Shown here in pieces: positions 42,011-53,918 of a stretch of 64,000 nucleotides of DNA. Source of the DNA: Azonexus sp. (GTDB taxonomy: Bacteria; Pseudomonadota; Gammaproteobacteria; Burkholderiales; Rhodocyclaceae); contig NZ_JAVBXX010000008.1 in the NCBI RefSeq assembly GCF_030824335.1, forward strand, positions 1-64,000, given 5' to 3'. The notes below the pieces were generated by a model, which ran no database searches, had not been told where the DNA came from, and was given only the letters and a program-made list of their open reading frames with translations. The first letter of the stretch is position 1, and every line of letters starts with the position of its first letter. A program made the position numbers and the translations under genes.

Positions 42011-43223
42011 GTCAGGCAGGCTGTGGTGGCAGGAGCCGTTGGCCTTCGTTCTGGCCGGCGGCATCGTGATGGGCTTGTCCCTGGGGGTACGCCACGCCTT
42101 CGGGATTTTCATGGTGCCGATCATCATGGACCACGGCTGGACCCGCGAAACCTTCAGTTTCGCCATCGCGTTGCAGAACCTGGTCTGGGGCATCATGCAG
42201 CCGCTGGTGGGCATGGTCGCCGACCGCTTCGGCTCACGGCGGGTCGTCATGGCCGGGATGATCTGTTATGCTTGCGGGCTGGTCGGCATGGCCTACGGTT
42301 CGACGCCGCTGGCCTTCACCTTCAGCGCCGGCGTGCTCGTCGGTATTGGCCTGGCGTGTACTTCATTCGGCGTCATTTACGGCGCCTTGAGTCGTATGGT
42401 CTCGCCGGAGCGCCGAGGCTGGGCACTGGGACTTGCGGGCGCCGTTGGCGGATTGGGGCAGTTTTTTCTGGTGCCGGTCTCGCAGATATTCATCGACACC
42501 TTTACCTGGCATGGTTCGTTCATCGCTCTGGCGATCGCTTGTCTGGTGGTTCTGCCACTGGCGTTACCGCTTGCTGACGCGCCGGCACAAACCAGCGGAC
42601 CCCAGCAAAGCCTGCGTGGCGCACTGGTCGAGGCATTTTCCCATCAGGGGTTCTGGCTGCTGATCCTTGGCTTCTTTGCCTGCGGCTTCCATCTGGCCTT
42701 CATCGCCAATCACCTCCCTTCGTATTTGCGCGACAAGGGCATGAGCCAGTCCGCGGCAGTGATCGGCCTCGCAGTCATCGCGTTGGCCAATGTCGCCGGC
42801 ACCTACGTGTGCGGACTGATGGGCAACCGGTTCCGCCGGAAATATGTGCTTTTCTGGATCTACGTGCTGAGGTCTCTGGTCATTGCAGCGTTCTATTTCC
42901 TGCCGCTCAGTCAATTCACCCTGTACGCGTTTTGTGCCGTGATGGGCTTCATCTGGCTAGGCACGGTCCCGCTGACCAACGGCATCCTCGCGCAGATTTT
43001 CGGCATCCGATATCTCACGACACTGTTCGGCTTTGTCTTCTTCGGCCACCAGTTGGGATCGTTTCTCGGCGTCTGGCTGGGCGGGTATGTGTTCGACACC
43101 ACCCGGTCCTATGACCTGGTGTGGCAACTGAGCATCGCCATCGGCTTCCTGTCCGCGGCGCTGCATTACCCAATCAGGGACGCCGAGATTCAACGACCCG
43201 CGCTATCGGGAGTCGTGGCATGA
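41988..43223 (+). CDS. MFS transporter (first of a paralogous pair)
   Basis: ATG 41988 (GAAGGG upstream) gives 411 residues with 12 predicted helices. Typical segments are LSLGVRHAFGIFMVPIIMDH, GWTRETFSFAIALQNLVWGI, MQPLVGMVADRFGSRRVVM (the cytoplasmic loop 2-3 motif) and LGTVPLTNGILAQIFG. It is closely similar throughout to the transporter at 48024. Relatives are often annotated as oxalate/formate- or monocarboxylate-type carriers; the substrate is not determined here. Its TGA overlaps the ATG of a tiny membrane protein. Confidence 0.9.
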   Translation: MTMHINTESGRLWWQEPLAFVLAGGIVMGLSLGVRHAFGIFMVPIIMDHGWTRETFSFAIALQNLVWGIMQPLVGMVADRFGSRRVVMAGMICYACGLVGMAYGSTPLAFTFSAGVLVGIGLACTSFGVIYGALSRMVSPERRGWALGLAGAVGGLGQFFLVPVSQIFIDTFTWHGSFIALAIACLVVLPLALPLADAPAQTSGPQQSLRGALVEAFSHQGFWLLILGFFACGFHLAFIANHLPSYLRDKGMSQSAAVIGLAVIALANVAGTYVCGLMGNRFRRKYVLFWIYVLRSLVIAAFYFLPLSQFTLYAFCAVMGFIWLGTVPLTNGILAQIFGIRYLTTLFGFVFFGHQLGSFLGVWLGGYVFDTTRSYDLVWQLSIAIGFLSAALHYPIRDAEIQRPALSGVVA

Positions 43224-43339
43224 AACTTCAGGTCATCTCGATTCTGTTGCTGACACTTGGCGTCGGGTTGGCGTTCTGCGCTTACCTGAACCCGATGAAC
43301 GTATGGCGTTGGGCGATCTTGATGACGCTTTGTCAGTAA
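43220..43339 (+). CDS. Tiny single-helix membrane protein coupled to MFS gene
   Basis: 39 residues, with a start overlapping the MFS stop (ATGA). One hydrophobic helix spans residues ~5-22 (VISILLLTLGVGLAFCAY), followed by NPMNVWRWAILMTLC. The tail pattern AY-x2-P-x5-W...C also appears in the 49-residue product at 49229, which follows the paralogous MFS gene in the same overlapping way. That conserved arrangement argues for a real protein, possibly a small accessory subunit. Confidence 0.6.
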   Translation: MKLQVISILLLTLGVGLAFCAYLNPMNVWRWAILMTLCQ

Positions 43340-43391
43340 CGGTGATTTCGTGAATCCAGGATCGTATTTACAAGGTGGAAAGGGACTACTG

Positions 43392-43679
43392 ATGACCAAG
43401 GACAATAGCGGTGGTGCGCGCAGCAGTCATTCCGCTGGACAACGTGAGGGCGATGAAACCGCTTGTGCCTGCGCCCAGAAAAAGCGGTCAAGCCCTCTCT
43501 GGGAAACCTGCTTGAAATGGTTGAGCGTCAAAACCCGGCAACTGACTTCAAACGACAAATTGAGCAAGGATCTTGGTCGAATGACGGCGCGAGACCTTAT
43601 GGATATCGGATTGATTCGCTCCGATATCCCTCGAATTACGCGTGGGGCACTGCCACCAACGGATCGCCCTTTGCAGTAG
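43392..43679 (+). CDS. DUF1127-like small protein
   Basis: From ATG 43392 the protein is 95 residues. The C-terminal half (SKDLGRMTARDLMDIGLIRS, then DIPRIT) matches the DUF1127/YjiS signature, in which LxxLxxxxLxDIGLxRxDI is the core. The N-terminal half is Ser/Gly/Ala-rich and probably disordered. DUF1127 proteins are short Arg-rich products; some bind RNA or affect phosphate and stress responses. There is no operon partner; a tRNA gene lies about 100 bp beyond. Confidence 0.75.
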   Translation: MTKDNSGGARSSHSAGQREGDETACACAQKKRSSPLWETCLKWLSVKTRQLTSNDKLSKDLGRMTARDLMDIGLIRSDIPRITRGALPPTDRPLQ

Positions 43680-43783
43680 TTGGCGCTGATCGGCAAGGAA
43701 AACTTTGCTACCTGATCTCCGGGGGTGTTCTCGGATGTCGGCTATCGTGCCGCCGACGGGCCAGATACTGTCGAGCTGTTTCC

Positions 43784-43858
43784 TGGCGCCCCCAGGTGGA
43801 ATCGAACCACCAATTCGCCCTTAGGAGGGGCGTGTTATATCCATTTAACTATGGAGGC
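43784..43858 (-). tRNA. tRNA-Arg (anticodon CCT)
   Basis: A 75-nt cloverleaf read on the minus strand. The acceptor GCCTCCA pairs with TGGGGGC and the gene ends in encoded CCA. The anticodon stem-loop is CGCCC-CTCCTAA-GGGCG with anticodon CCT, and the T-arm is GGTGG-TTCGATT-CCACC. It decodes AGG, a rare codon in high-GC genomes. Rare-arginine tRNAs are frequent integration sites, but no duplicated 3' end was seen in the window. Confidence 0.95.
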
Positions 43859-43949
43859 AGCGAGCTGTTTTCAGCAGCAGGGGCGCATTGTACCGGGCGG
43901 GAGCGAGCTTGTGATAGATTGCGCGGTACTAATTAAAACAGGGGGATTC

Positions 43950-45992
43950 ATGCTTCAATCATTTCAAAGAAGGCCGATTGCCCAGCAGTTGATTTTGGCT
44001 ACCGTGCTGGCGTTGCTGCTGGTTTTTACATTGATGGCATTCATCGTGCAGAAGAAAGCGGATGGCGCAGCGTTGGCAGTTGCCGAGCATAATCTGGCGC
44101 ATGAAGCGAAGCTGATGGCGGGGATGCTGGATTCGTTGTACGAGGCGGTGCGCGAACGAGGCAACCGGCAGTCGGATTTCTTCCTGAAGTATCTTGGCGC
44201 TGAGCCATCGATCAGCAGTGAGTCGGTGCGTACCGGTGAGGTGGACTTGCCGCTGATCCGCCTGGGGAGCGAGATACTCAATGGTAACGAACGCATTTTG
44301 GCCGCTTTCAAGGCGTTGACCGGAGAAGAGACGGCATTTCTGGTGTTCAAGGACAACAAGGTCTATCGACTGAACACGCTGTTGCGTTCGAAGGAAGGCA
44401 AGCCCATGCACGGCGTGCCTTTGCCGGATGCCGATCCGGTGGCGCGTTCCTTGTTGGCGGGCAAGGATTACCAGGGGCTGGCGATTCGCGCCGGTAAATA
44501 CAATTTCAGCACGGTTCGCCTGCTGCGCGACGCTTCCGGCAAGGCATGGGGTGCCTACTCGGTACGTATTTCCCTGGAAGATGAACTGAAGCGGATGCGC
44601 GGCTTGTTCGGTGGCCTGGTTGCCGGCAAGACGGGTTACGTTTATATCATCCGGCCGACCGATGAAAAGGGCGTTGGCGAATTCGTGCTGCATCCAAAGT
44701 TCCAGGAAAAGCAACTGGCCGAGGTGGAGTTGCCGGCGACGGCGCGGACGGCGGTTACCGAACTGCTGGCGCGCAAGGAAGGGGTGTTCCGTTACCTGAT
44801 GCCGGATGCAAACGGCAAGGAACGGGAAAAGCTGATTGTTGCGGCGACCTCGGCTGGCTGGGGGTGGACGGTGGCGACCGGTAGCTGGCAGGACGAGTAT
44901 CTGGAGGAAAGTCATGCCTTGCGCAACCTGTTCATCGGGATCAGCGTTGTTGCTGCCCTGTTGTTGAGCATCATCGTCTTTGTTCTGGTGAGTGCCCGAC
45001 TGCGCGGTTTGGGTGTCATGGTGCAGGAAGTGTCGCGGCTCAGTGCCGGTGATTTGCGGGCAACCGTTCATGCGGCAGATCCGGGCAGTCGTAACGAAGT
45101 GCATGTGATTGCCCATGCGTTCAACGAGATGGCGCAGGGAATGCGTCAGCTGGTGGGCGGTGTGGCCAGCACTTCCGGTCAGGTTGGCGGTGCGGCCAAT
45201 GAATTGCAGGAAGCGGCCCGTCTGGCCATGCAGGGTTCGGAGCAGGCGGCACAGTCGGCCTCGGGCATTGCCGCATCGGTCGAGGAGTTGTCGGTCAGCG
45301 TGTCGCATGTGGCAGAAAATGCAGACCACGCGGCGCGAATTTCGGAAGACACCAAGGCCGTGACCGAAACGGGTCGCCTTGTGGTGGGCCGGGCAATGAG
45401 CGAACTGGAACGGGTGGCAAACGATATTGGCGAATCCGCTACGCTCATTGAGTCGCTGGGTGACCGCTCGAAGCAGATTTCCAGTGTGGTCGGCGTGATT
45501 CGCGAGATTGCCGAACAAACCAATCTGCTGGCGCTCAATGCCGCCATCGAAGCGGCGCGGGCGGGTGAGCAGGGGCGCGGATTTGCCGTGGTGGCCGATG
45601 AAGTGCGCAAGCTGGCGGAGCGAACTTCCATGTCGACGCAGGAAATCGCCTCGACCGTGAATGCCATTCTGGAAGAAACAGCCCGTGCCGTGGCGCGCAT
45701 GCAGAGCGTCAGCGCCAATATGAGCGGTAGTGTCGAACTGGCCCGCGAGGCCGGTCAGGCGCTGGAAACGATTGATCAGCGCGCCCAGCAGACGGTGACC
45801 GTGGTGCACGTCATTGCCGACAGTACCCGTGAGCAAAGTGCGGCCAGCCAGGAAATCGCCCGATTGGTCGAAAGCATTGTCCAGTCGGCCGAGGGCACCA
45901 GCAGCCGAGCACAACGCAACAGCGAACGGGCGGTCAATTTGCAGCGTCTTTCGGCCGAACTTCAGGCACAGCTTTCGCGCTTTACCACCTGA
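43950..45992 (+). CDS. Methyl-accepting chemotaxis protein with Cache sensor
   Basis: ATG 43950 follows GGGGGA and gives 680 residues. TM1 is near residues 12-34 ([20 protein letters not shown]), then a Cache-type periplasmic domain (to about 320; [20 protein letters not shown]), TM2 near 326-350, HAMP, and the coiled-coil signalling domain. The hairpin tip reads [39 protein letters not shown]. It senses a small molecule outside the cell and signals to CheA. No CheR-docking pentapeptide is at the C terminus. The ligand is unknown. Confidence 0.93.
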   Translation: MLQSFQRRPIAQQLILATVLALLLVFTLMAFIVQKKADGAALAVAEHNLAHEAKLMAGMLDSLYEAVRERGNRQSDFFLKYLGAEPSISSESVRTGEVDLPLIRLGSEILNGNERILAAFKALTGEETAFLVFKDNKVYRLNTLLRSKEGKPMHGVPLPDADPVARSLLAGKDYQGLAIRAGKYNFSTVRLLRDASGKAWGAYSVRISLEDELKRMRGLFGGLVAGKTGYVYIIRPTDEKGVGEFVLHPKFQEKQLAEVELPATARTAVTELLARKEGVFRYLMPDANGKEREKLIVAATSAGWGWTVATGSWQDEYLEESHALRNLFIGISVVAALLLSIIVFVLVSARLRGLGVMVQEVSRLSAGDLRATVHAADPGSRNEVHVIAHAFNEMAQGMRQLVGGVASTSGQVGGAANELQEAARLAMQGSEQAAQSASGIAASVEELSVSVSHVAENADHAARISEDTKAVTETGRLVVGRAMSELERVANDIGESATLIESLGDRSKQISSVVGVIREIAEQTNLLALNAAIEAARAGEQGRGFAVVADEVRKLAERTSMSTQEIASTVNAILEETARAVARMQSVSANMSGSVELAREAGQALETIDQRAQQTVTVVHVIADSTREQSAASQEIARLVESIVQSAEGTSSRAQRNSERAVNLQRLSAELQAQLSRFTT

Positions 45993-46019
45993 GCGGATAG
46001 AATCCTGTTCTTCCCAACG

Positions 46020-46045
46020 CGGCGCCTTGCGGGGCGCCGTTTTTA
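46020..46045 (+). terminator. Intrinsic terminator between MCP and ABC-F genes
   Basis: CGGCGCC (46020-46026) pairs with GGCGCCG (46033-46039) around a short loop, followed by a T-tract at 46040-46044. It ends the chemoreceptor transcript just before the ABC-F start codon. Confidence 0.75.
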
Positions 46046-46054
46046 TTGCCGACG

Positions 46055-48004
<1,950 letters not shown>

Positions 48005-48023
48005 TTTGTCGACTCGAAGCCCG

Positions 48024-49232
48024 ATGAACTCAAGCTCAAATCAATGGCGTACCCCGCTGATCATCATGATCGCCGGCTGCATCATCCTGACCCTGTCGAT
48101 GGGCGTACGCCATACGGCGGGCCTGTTCCTGCAGCCGATGACGATGGATCACGGCTGGAGTCGGGAAACTTTCTCCTTTGCCATCGCCTTGCAGAATCTG
48201 GTCTGGGGCCTGGCATCGCCATTTGCCGGCGCACTGGCCGACCGGCATGGTGCCGGGCGCACGGTGCTGGGCGCAGCGGTGTTGTACGTTATCGGGCTGG
48301 TCCTGATGTCGCAGGCCGCTTCCCCATTGGCGTTCGATCTGTCGGCCGGTGTGCTGATCGGGCTGGGGCTCTCGGGAACGACCTTCGCCGTCATCATGGG
48401 CGTTATCGGTCGCCATACGACGCCGGAAAAGCGCAGTCTGGCGCTGGGTATCGCCAGCGCCGGCGGTTCTTTCGGCCAGTTTGCCGTGCTGCCTATCGGC
48501 CAGGCGCTGATTTCCGCTTATGGCTGGCAGAGTGCGCTTGTCCTGCTGGCGGCGGGTGTCGGTCTGATTGCGCCGCTGGCGTATGCGTTGGCCGATGGTC
48601 ACAAGCCGGCTGCCAACAGCGGCCAGTCGATAGCTGAAGCCTTGCGTGAAGCCAGCGGTCAACGCAGTTTTCACTACCTTTTTTGGGGCTACTTCGTCTG
48701 CGGTTTCCAGACTGCCTTCATCATGCTGCATCTGCCTTCGTTCCTGGTCGATGGCGGCTTGAGCGCCAATGTCGGGATGACGGCCGTCGCCTTGATCGGA
48801 TTGTTCAATATTTTCGGCTCTTTCCTGTTTGGCTGGGCTGGCGGCAAGGGCAGCAAGAAAAATCTGCTGGTCCTGATTTACGCGGTGCGCGCTGTGGTCA
48901 TCCTGGTTTTCATGCTGATTCCGCTGTCGACCGCAAGTGCCTGGCTGTTTGCTGCGGCAATGGGCGTTCTGTGGCTGGGCACGGTGCCGCTGACCAACGG
49001 TCTGGTGGCGCAGATTTTCGGCTTGCGTTACATGTCGATGCTGACAGGCGTGGTGTTCCTGGGCCACCAGTTGGGCAGTTTTCTCGGTGCCTGGCTGGGC
49101 GGGCGCATCTTCGATGAAACGGGTTCCTATGGCCTGGCCTGGACGATTGCTATCGTGCTGTCGGTGCTGGCTGCGCTGTGTTCCTGGCCGATCAACGAAC
49201 GACCGCTGGTACGCCAGGAAGCAAGGGCGTGA
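48024..49232 (+). CDS. MFS transporter (second of a paralogous pair)
   Basis: ATG 48024 gives 402 residues; an in-frame start at 47958 inside uup is less likely. Twelve helices are predicted. LSMGVRHTAGLFLQPMTMDH and GWSRETFSFAIALQNLVWGL align almost residue for residue with the transporter at 41988, as do WLGTVPLTNGLVAQIFGLRY and the FLGHQLGSFLGAWLGG end. It overlaps the small membrane-protein gene at 49229. Substrate unknown. Confidence 0.9.
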   Translation: MNSSSNQWRTPLIIMIAGCIILTLSMGVRHTAGLFLQPMTMDHGWSRETFSFAIALQNLVWGLASPFAGALADRHGAGRTVLGAAVLYVIGLVLMSQAASPLAFDLSAGVLIGLGLSGTTFAVIMGVIGRHTTPEKRSLALGIASAGGSFGQFAVLPIGQALISAYGWQSALVLLAAGVGLIAPLAYALADGHKPAANSGQSIAEALREASGQRSFHYLFWGYFVCGFQTAFIMLHLPSFLVDGGLSANVGMTAVALIGLFNIFGSFLFGWAGGKGSKKNLLVLIYAVRAVVILVFMLIPLSTASAWLFAAAMGVLWLGTVPLTNGLVAQIFGLRYMSMLTGVVFLGHQLGSFLGAWLGGRIFDETGSYGLAWTIAIVLSVLAALCSWPINERPLVRQEARA

Positions 49233-49378
49233 AATCGGGCTTGAAAAATCCGGCGGTGAAATGGTTTCTCGCCGGCCTCGGTTCTGCGCTTTCCGTGGTC
49301 GTTCTGGTGCTGATCTTTCTGGCTTATCAGCACCCTGGATTGCTGCTTGACTGGACCAACATCAGTTACTGCGGCTGA
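49229..49378 (+). CDS. Tiny single-helix membrane protein coupled to second MFS gene
   Basis: 49 residues from GTG 49229, overlapping the MFS stop (GTGA). A hydrophobic helix covers about residues 11-32 (WFLAGLGSALSVVVLVLIFL), followed by AYQHPGLLLDWTNISYC. Shared tail residues (AY, P, W, C) and the identical genetic arrangement match the product at 43220. Its end overlaps the convergent HDOD gene by 13 bp. Confidence 0.6.
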   Translation: MKSGLKNPAVKWFLAGLGSALSVVVLVLIFLAYQHPGLLLDWTNISYCG

Positions 49379-50232
49379 GCCTCCTGTGCCGTCGTTGTCC
49401 CGGTCGTTACGGATTGCCCGAGGCGCTGGCGGATGATTTCCGGTTTCAGGTTGAGCAGCGCCGCGATATCGCGGTAATCGTCCGGTAGCGCCGGGTCGTC
49501 CCAGCCGTGGGCCGAGTGACGAGCCAGCCGGACCGCCAGCGCGACGTTGCGGACGCGGGCCAGGTCGGTCGGATGATCGTCAATCAGGCGGGCGAGCAGG
49601 GGCGGCAGGTGCCAGACCTTGCACAAGGCGAGTTGAATGTCCTGGAAACTGAGGCCGAGCGTCTGGATTTGGGCGTCGCTGCTGCGCATGGTCGGTTCTG
49701 CTTGTTGCCGGGCGAGAATTTCCAGCCCCAGTTTCGGGGCGAAGCACCAGACCAGAATTTCCGCCAGATCGTGTAGGAGCGCGGCAATCCGGATTTCTTC
49801 CAGGTTCATGTCGTGCCGCCAGAGCGACCACTCGTGGGCGTATTCGGCCGCCCGCTGGGCGCGGCGGATGACGTGCAGTACGCCGAGCAGGGCGTGCGGA
49901 TCATGGCCGGCCAGCGCATCCTCGATGGTTGGCAAGGATTCGAAGCGGCGGAAAAAAGGCAGGATGCCCGACATCATGACGGCCCCGGCAATCGTCGTGA
50001 TGTCGTGCGGCAAGGAGCGCCCGTGATAAGGCTGGATATAGGCCAGTACCCGCACGGTCATGATCGGGTCATGCAGGATGACGCGCGCCAGTTCGCGGGC
50101 ATCGACCCGGTCGATGTCTTCGCGCATTTCGGCCAGATGGCGCTTGGTGGCGCGAAGTACCGGCAAACTGCTGTTGCTGAACAGCAGCACCCAGGCATCG
50201 CGGTCCGGCAGCGGATGGTCGATCATTTGCAT
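49366..50232 (-). CDS. HDOD domain protein
   Basis: This 288-residue protein has an HDOD domain over about residues 30-230: VDARELARVILHDPIMTVRV, LAYIQPYHGRSLPHDITTIA, IRIAALLHDLAEILVWCFAP. HDOD is a non-catalytic relative of HD phosphohydrolases and usually serves signalling by protein-protein contact. An HDLAE motif resembling the HD motif is retained here, but HDOD proteins generally lack the full metal set. It is divergent from the MBL hydrolase gene. Partner unknown. Confidence 0.85.
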   Translation of the reverse strand: MQMIDHPLPDRDAWVLLFSNSSLPVLRATKRHLAEMREDIDRVDARELARVILHDPIMTVRVLAYIQPYHGRSLPHDITTIAGAVMMSGILPFFRRFESLPTIEDALAGHDPHALLGVLHVIRRAQRAAEYAHEWSLWRHDMNLEEIRIAALLHDLAEILVWCFAPKLGLEILARQQAEPTMRSSDAQIQTLGLSFQDIQLALCKVWHLPPLLARLIDDHPTDLARVRNVALAVRLARHSAHGWDDPALPDDYRDIAALLNLKPEIIRQRLGQSVTTGTTTAQEAQPQ

Positions 50233-50335
50233 GGCATTCCGAAAAAGCGTTGGGGCAGTTTAAGGGCGGCGGCTGTGCCGGGCAAGCTGTCGAACATGAC
50301 ATAATCGCGCCTTCGCGAATCATTCAAGTTCTGTC

Positions 50336-50977
50336 ATGCGCTATCTGATCGTTCCGGTTACTCCCTTTGAGCAAAATTGCACCATTTTCTGGTGCGAAAG
50401 CACGCGCCAGGCGGCGGTGATCGATCCGGGCGGCGATGTCGATCGCATTCTCAAGGCGCTGGCCGACGAGAATCTGACCCTGGCCAAAGTGCTGGTGACG
50501 CACGGCCATATCGATCACGCGGGCGGCGTGGCTGCCCTGGTGGCGAAAGTGGCGGTGCCGATCGAAGGGCCGCATGAAGAAGATCGTTTCTGGATCGACG
50601 GGATGCCGCAGCAGAGCAAGATGTTCGGTTTTCCCAACGTCGAGAGCTTTACGCCGGATCGCTGGTTGAAGGATGGCGATAAAGTCTGTTTTGGCGAAGT
50701 TGAACTCGATGTGCTGCATTGCCCGGGCCATACGCCGGGTCACGTGGTGTTCTATCACGCGCCTAGCCAACTGGCTCAGGTCGGTGACGTGCTATTCCAG
50801 GGGTCAATCGGACGTACGGATTTTCCGCGTGGCGATCACGAGACGCTGATTGCCTCGATCAAGAACAAGTTGTTTGCGCTGGGCGATGCGGTGGATTTCG
50901 TGCCGGGGCACGGGCCGATGTCGACGCTGGGCGAAGAGCGTCGCTACAACCCCTTCCTCAGTGCCCGATTCGGTTGA
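50336..50977 (+). CDS. MBL-fold metallohydrolase (glyoxalase II-like)
   Basis: A 213-residue protein with the metal-binding signature VTHGHIDHAGG (T-H-x-H-x-D-H) near residues 58-68. Further metal His/Asp residues are in HCPGHTPGHVVFY and GDVLFQGSIGRTDFPRGDHE, and the last His in FVPGHGPMST. It resembles the YcbL subgroup of small glyoxalase II-like hydrolases, which hydrolyse thioesters such as S-lactoylglutathione weakly. Starts just downstream of the divergent HDOD gene. Confidence 0.9.
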   Translation: MRYLIVPVTPFEQNCTIFWCESTRQAAVIDPGGDVDRILKALADENLTLAKVLVTHGHIDHAGGVAALVAKVAVPIEGPHEEDRFWIDGMPQQSKMFGFPNVESFTPDRWLKDGDKVCFGEVELDVLHCPGHTPGHVVFYHAPSQLAQVGDVLFQGSIGRTDFPRGDHETLIASIKNKLFALGDAVDFVPGHGPMSTLGEERRYNPFLSARFG

Positions 50978-50986
50978 TGCGCTGAC

Positions 50987-52147
50987 TCAGGCGGCTTGAC
51001 GGATACGACTGGCCCAGCTCAGCGCATCGATCTGGGCCTTGAGAAAGTCGTCTTTGTCGATCGCCAGCTCTTCCAGTAAACGGTCGGCAGTCGCGAGATT
51101 GCGGCTATCGGCGATTTCCAGGGCTTGCAGCAGTTTGCCGGCTGAGCCGGCATGGTGCGCCAGGGCTTCGATTGCCGTTTCGGAAATCGGCAGTTGCAGC
51201 AGGATTTCCGGCATCGAAATGCCCAGCAGTATATCCAGCAGCGAAAAGCAGCCGATCATGAAGGCGTTGTCCGGCAGATTGGGCAAATCCGGCAGCGGCT
51301 CAAGTTTTGGGGCCAGCAATTCCATCAGGCGGCCGCGAACGGCTGCTTTGTAAAGCAGCGGATTCGGGTGTTGCCCATCGTCGGGATCGGCATAAATCAA
51401 AAGTTGCAGCCAACGCTCCAGCGGACGCCGGCCGAGCAGGTTGATGGCCTGGGTGAAACTGGTAATCGGTGTGCGTGGTGCAATGGCGGCTGAATTGACC
51501 AATCGCAGCAGGCTGTACGACAGTTTGGGTTCCTGGCGAAAAATTTCGTTCAGGTCTTCGGTGTCGGCGTCCTGGGCGATCAGGGCCAGCAGTTCCAGCA
51601 TTTTCTGGCGCGAAGTGTCCGCTTTTTTACCCGGTGCCGAATGCGTCAGCAGGAATTCACCCGTGTAAAGTGTATAGGCGTTGCTTTGCGCCCAAGTGTG
51701 GTCGCTGTAATTTTGTACGCCGATGGCAATAATGGTCGTGCGCGAGGCCAGACCATGCAGGGCAAAGGGGGGCAGGGTGCGGGCCTGGGCCGGCGGAACA
51801 AAGGCATAGTCCCAAGCGCCGGGGGCGGGTAGCTTGCTGTTCGGTGGAACGTGCAAAGCCAGTTTGCGTTTTGCCTTGCGCAATTCGGTTTCCTGCGCCT
51901 TGATTGCCTCCATGCCGAGTTGTTCACCGGCAAAGCAGGGAATGATCTGTTCCGGGCCGGGATTTTCGAATCCGTCTGCCGGGACGAACCACGGGTGGCG
52001 TTTGTCGAATCGCGGAAATTGGGGATGTTGAACAATGCCCGTTGTCGTCCCGGCCAGCGTCGCGCCGGCCGCATGTTCAACCAGATAACCGGCACAGCTA
52101 TCGTCCTGGGTGAGCAGGGGGTGGATGAAGGAATATCCGAGGGGCAT
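50987..52147 (-). CDS. HDOD protein with degenerate EAL-like N-terminal half
   Basis: This 386-residue protein has the YuxH/CdgJ-type layout. An N-terminal half of about 180 residues sits where an EAL domain belongs but lacks any EAL or DDFG motif. A C-terminal HDOD domain (about 185-380) carries KMLELLALIAQDADTEDLNE, PKLSYSLLRLVNSAAIAPRT and FTQAINLLGRRPLERWLQLL. It cannot degrade cyclic di-GMP by the known mechanism, so a scaffold role is more likely. It converges on the MBL gene and diverges from the glycosylase gene. Confidence 0.8.
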   Translation of the reverse strand: MPLGYSFIHPLLTQDDSCAGYLVEHAAGATLAGTTTGIVQHPQFPRFDKRHPWFVPADGFENPGPEQIIPCFAGEQLGMEAIKAQETELRKAKRKLALHVPPNSKLPAPGAWDYAFVPPAQARTLPPFALHGLASRTTIIAIGVQNYSDHTWAQSNAYTLYTGEFLLTHSAPGKKADTSRQKMLELLALIAQDADTEDLNEIFRQEPKLSYSLLRLVNSAAIAPRTPITSFTQAINLLGRRPLERWLQLLIYADPDDGQHPNPLLYKAAVRGRLMELLAPKLEPLPDLPNLPDNAFMIGCFSLLDILLGISMPEILLQLPISETAIEALAHHAGSAGKLLQALEIADSRNLATADRLLEELAIDKDDFLKAQIDALSWASRIRQAA

Positions 52148-52272
52148 TGTTTTCGGTTTTTGGTGGATGGTAGTCGATTTATGGTAACAAATTCATCGTC
52201 TCGAAGGACGGCTTCAGTATCACAATTTCCGTCGTTATTTGCGGTCGACCGCAGAAAGGTGCGAATTTAAAG

Positions 52273-52890
52273 ATGCTTCCCGATTACTGGATGAAAGCTT
52301 CCCGGGCATTGTCCGATGCGGATCCGTTGATGGCCGAATTGATCGAGCGGCATGCCGGTGCAAGTTTGTCGTCGCGGGGCGATCCTTTTGCCACGTTGGC
52401 CCGTTCGATTGTCGGGCAGCAGATTTCGGTGAAAGCGGCCGATGCCGTGTGGGGACGTTTCGTTGCCCAGATTGTGGTCTTGACGCCCGATCATCTGTTG
52501 CGCCTTGGTCCAGCCGGTCTGGGCGGGTGTGGCCTGTCGCAGCGCAAGATCGAATACCTGGGGGATCTGGCGGCGCATTTTGTCGACGGTCGGCTCGATC
52601 CGGCGGCCTGGGCTGGGTTGGATGACGAAAGCCTGATCGTTGAGCTATGCAAAGTTCGCGGAATTGGCCGGTGGACCGCAGAAATGTTCCTGATTTTCAA
52701 CCTGATGCGTCCGGATGTTTTTCCGCTCGATGATGTGGGCTTGCAACGTGCCGTCTTTGACCGCTACTTTGCCGGCCAGAAGCAGTCGCGGCAGGCTCTG
52801 GCGGAATTCGGCGAGCGCTGGCGGCCATGGCGTTCGGTGGCGACCTGGCACTTGTGGCGCAGCCTTGATCCGGTGCCTGTCGCGTACTGA
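52273..52890 (+). CDS. DNA-3-methyladenine glycosylase II (AlkA-like)
   Basis: This 205-residue HhH-GPD protein contains [20 protein letters not shown], the helix-hairpin-helix [18 protein letters not shown], and the catalytic Asp in [12 protein letters not shown]. It removes alkylated purines by base excision. It is shorter than E. coli AlkA (282) because it lacks the N-terminal AlkA domain, as many betaproteobacterial versions do. It lies just upstream of accA. Confidence 0.92.
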   Translation: MLPDYWMKASRALSDADPLMAELIERHAGASLSSRGDPFATLARSIVGQQISVKAADAVWGRFVAQIVVLTPDHLLRLGPAGLGGCGLSQRKIEYLGDLAAHFVDGRLDPAAWAGLDDESLIVELCKVRGIGRWTAEMFLIFNLMRPDVFPLDDVGLQRAVFDRYFAGQKQSRQALAEFGERWRPWRSVATWHLWRSLDPVPVAY

Positions 52891-52949
52891 CTGCTTACCC
52901 TTTTGGCCTTTGGGGTAAAATGCGCGCCAACTTCAGAACCGAGCAATCC

Positions 52950-53918
52950 ATGAAAATTAGTTTTCTCGATTTCGAGCAATCCATTGCCGACCTCGAAGCA
53001 AAGATTGAGCAGTTGCGCTTCGTTCAGGACGATTCCGCCGTCGATATCTCGGAAGAGATCGGGCGGCTGGAGAAAAAAAGCGCTCAATTGACCAAGGATA
53101 TCTACGCCAAACTCACGCCATGGCAGATTTCCCAGGTCGCCCGTCATCCGCAGCGGCCTTACACGCTGGACTACGTACAGCACATCTTTACCGATTTCGA
53201 AGAGTTGCACGGCGATCGTGCCTTTGCCGACGACCATGCCATCGTCGGCGGTCTGGCCCGCTTCAATGGCGATCCGGTGATGGTGATCGGCCACCAGAAG
53301 GGGCGCGATACCAAGGATAAAATCTACCGCAATTTTGGCATGCCGCGTCCGGAAGGCTATCGCAAGGCCTTGCGCCTGATGAAACTGGCCGAGAAATTCG
53401 GTCTGCCGGTGATGACTTTCGTCGATACGCCCGGCGCTTATCCGGGCATCGGGGCCGAGGAGCGCGGTCAGTCCGAAGCCATCGGGCGCAATCTCTACGT
53501 GATGGCCGAGTTGAAAGTGCCCATCATCGTCACCATCATCGGTGAAGGCGGTTCTGGTGGTGCGTTGGCCATTGCCGTCGGTGACAACGTGCAGATGCTG
53601 CAGTATTCGACTTACTCGGTGATCTCGCCGGAAGGCTGTGCCTCCATCTTGTGGAAGAGTGCGGAAAAAGCTTCGGAAGCCGCAGAAACCATGGGCATCA
53701 CGGCGCAGCGCCTGAAAACCCTGGGTTTGATCGACCGCGTGGTCAGCGAACCGCTGGGCGGGGCGCATCGCGATCACGTCGCCATGTCGACCAACCTGAA
53801 GAAAGCCTTGCAGGATTCGCTGAAGCAATTGTCTGCCTTGTCGGTTGAGGCATTGCTGGCGCAGCGTTACGAGCGTCTGATGAGTTATGGGCGTTTCAAG
53901 GAACAGCCTGCAGGCTGA
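52950..53918 (+). CDS. accA: Acetyl-CoA carboxylase carboxyltransferase alpha subunit
   Basis: ATG 52950 gives 322 residues, matching AccA (about 319-322). Family blocks are clear: [95 protein letters not shown], and [15 protein letters not shown]. With AccD it transfers the carboxyl group from biotin to acetyl-CoA to make malonyl-CoA. The tilS frame overlaps its end by 32 bp. Confidence 0.97.
   Translation: MKISFLDFEQSIADLEAKIEQLRFVQDDSAVDISEEIGRLEKKSAQLTKDIYAKLTPWQISQVARHPQRPYTLDYVQHIFTDFEELHGDRAFADDHAIVGGLARFNGDPVMVIGHQKGRDTKDKIYRNFGMPRPEGYRKALRLMKLAEKFGLPVMTFVDTPGAYPGIGAEERGQSEAIGRNLYVMAELKVPIIVTIIGEGGSGGALAIAVGDNVQMLQYSTYSVISPEGCASILWKSAEKASEAAETMGITAQRLKTLGLIDRVVSEPLGGAHRDHVAMSTNLKKALQDSLKQLSALSVEALLAQRYERLMSYGRFKEQPAG

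Noticed and set aside
43784-43858. tRNA-Arg(CCT) as the attachment site of a genomic island
   Set aside because: I saw no duplicated tRNA 3' end and no integrase gene in the window, so an island boundary is not supported.
43959-45914. A 651-codon minus-strand frame across the chemoreceptor gene
   Set aside because: Shadow of the methyl-accepting protein, which has transmembrane, HAMP and signalling-hairpin motifs in the plus frame.
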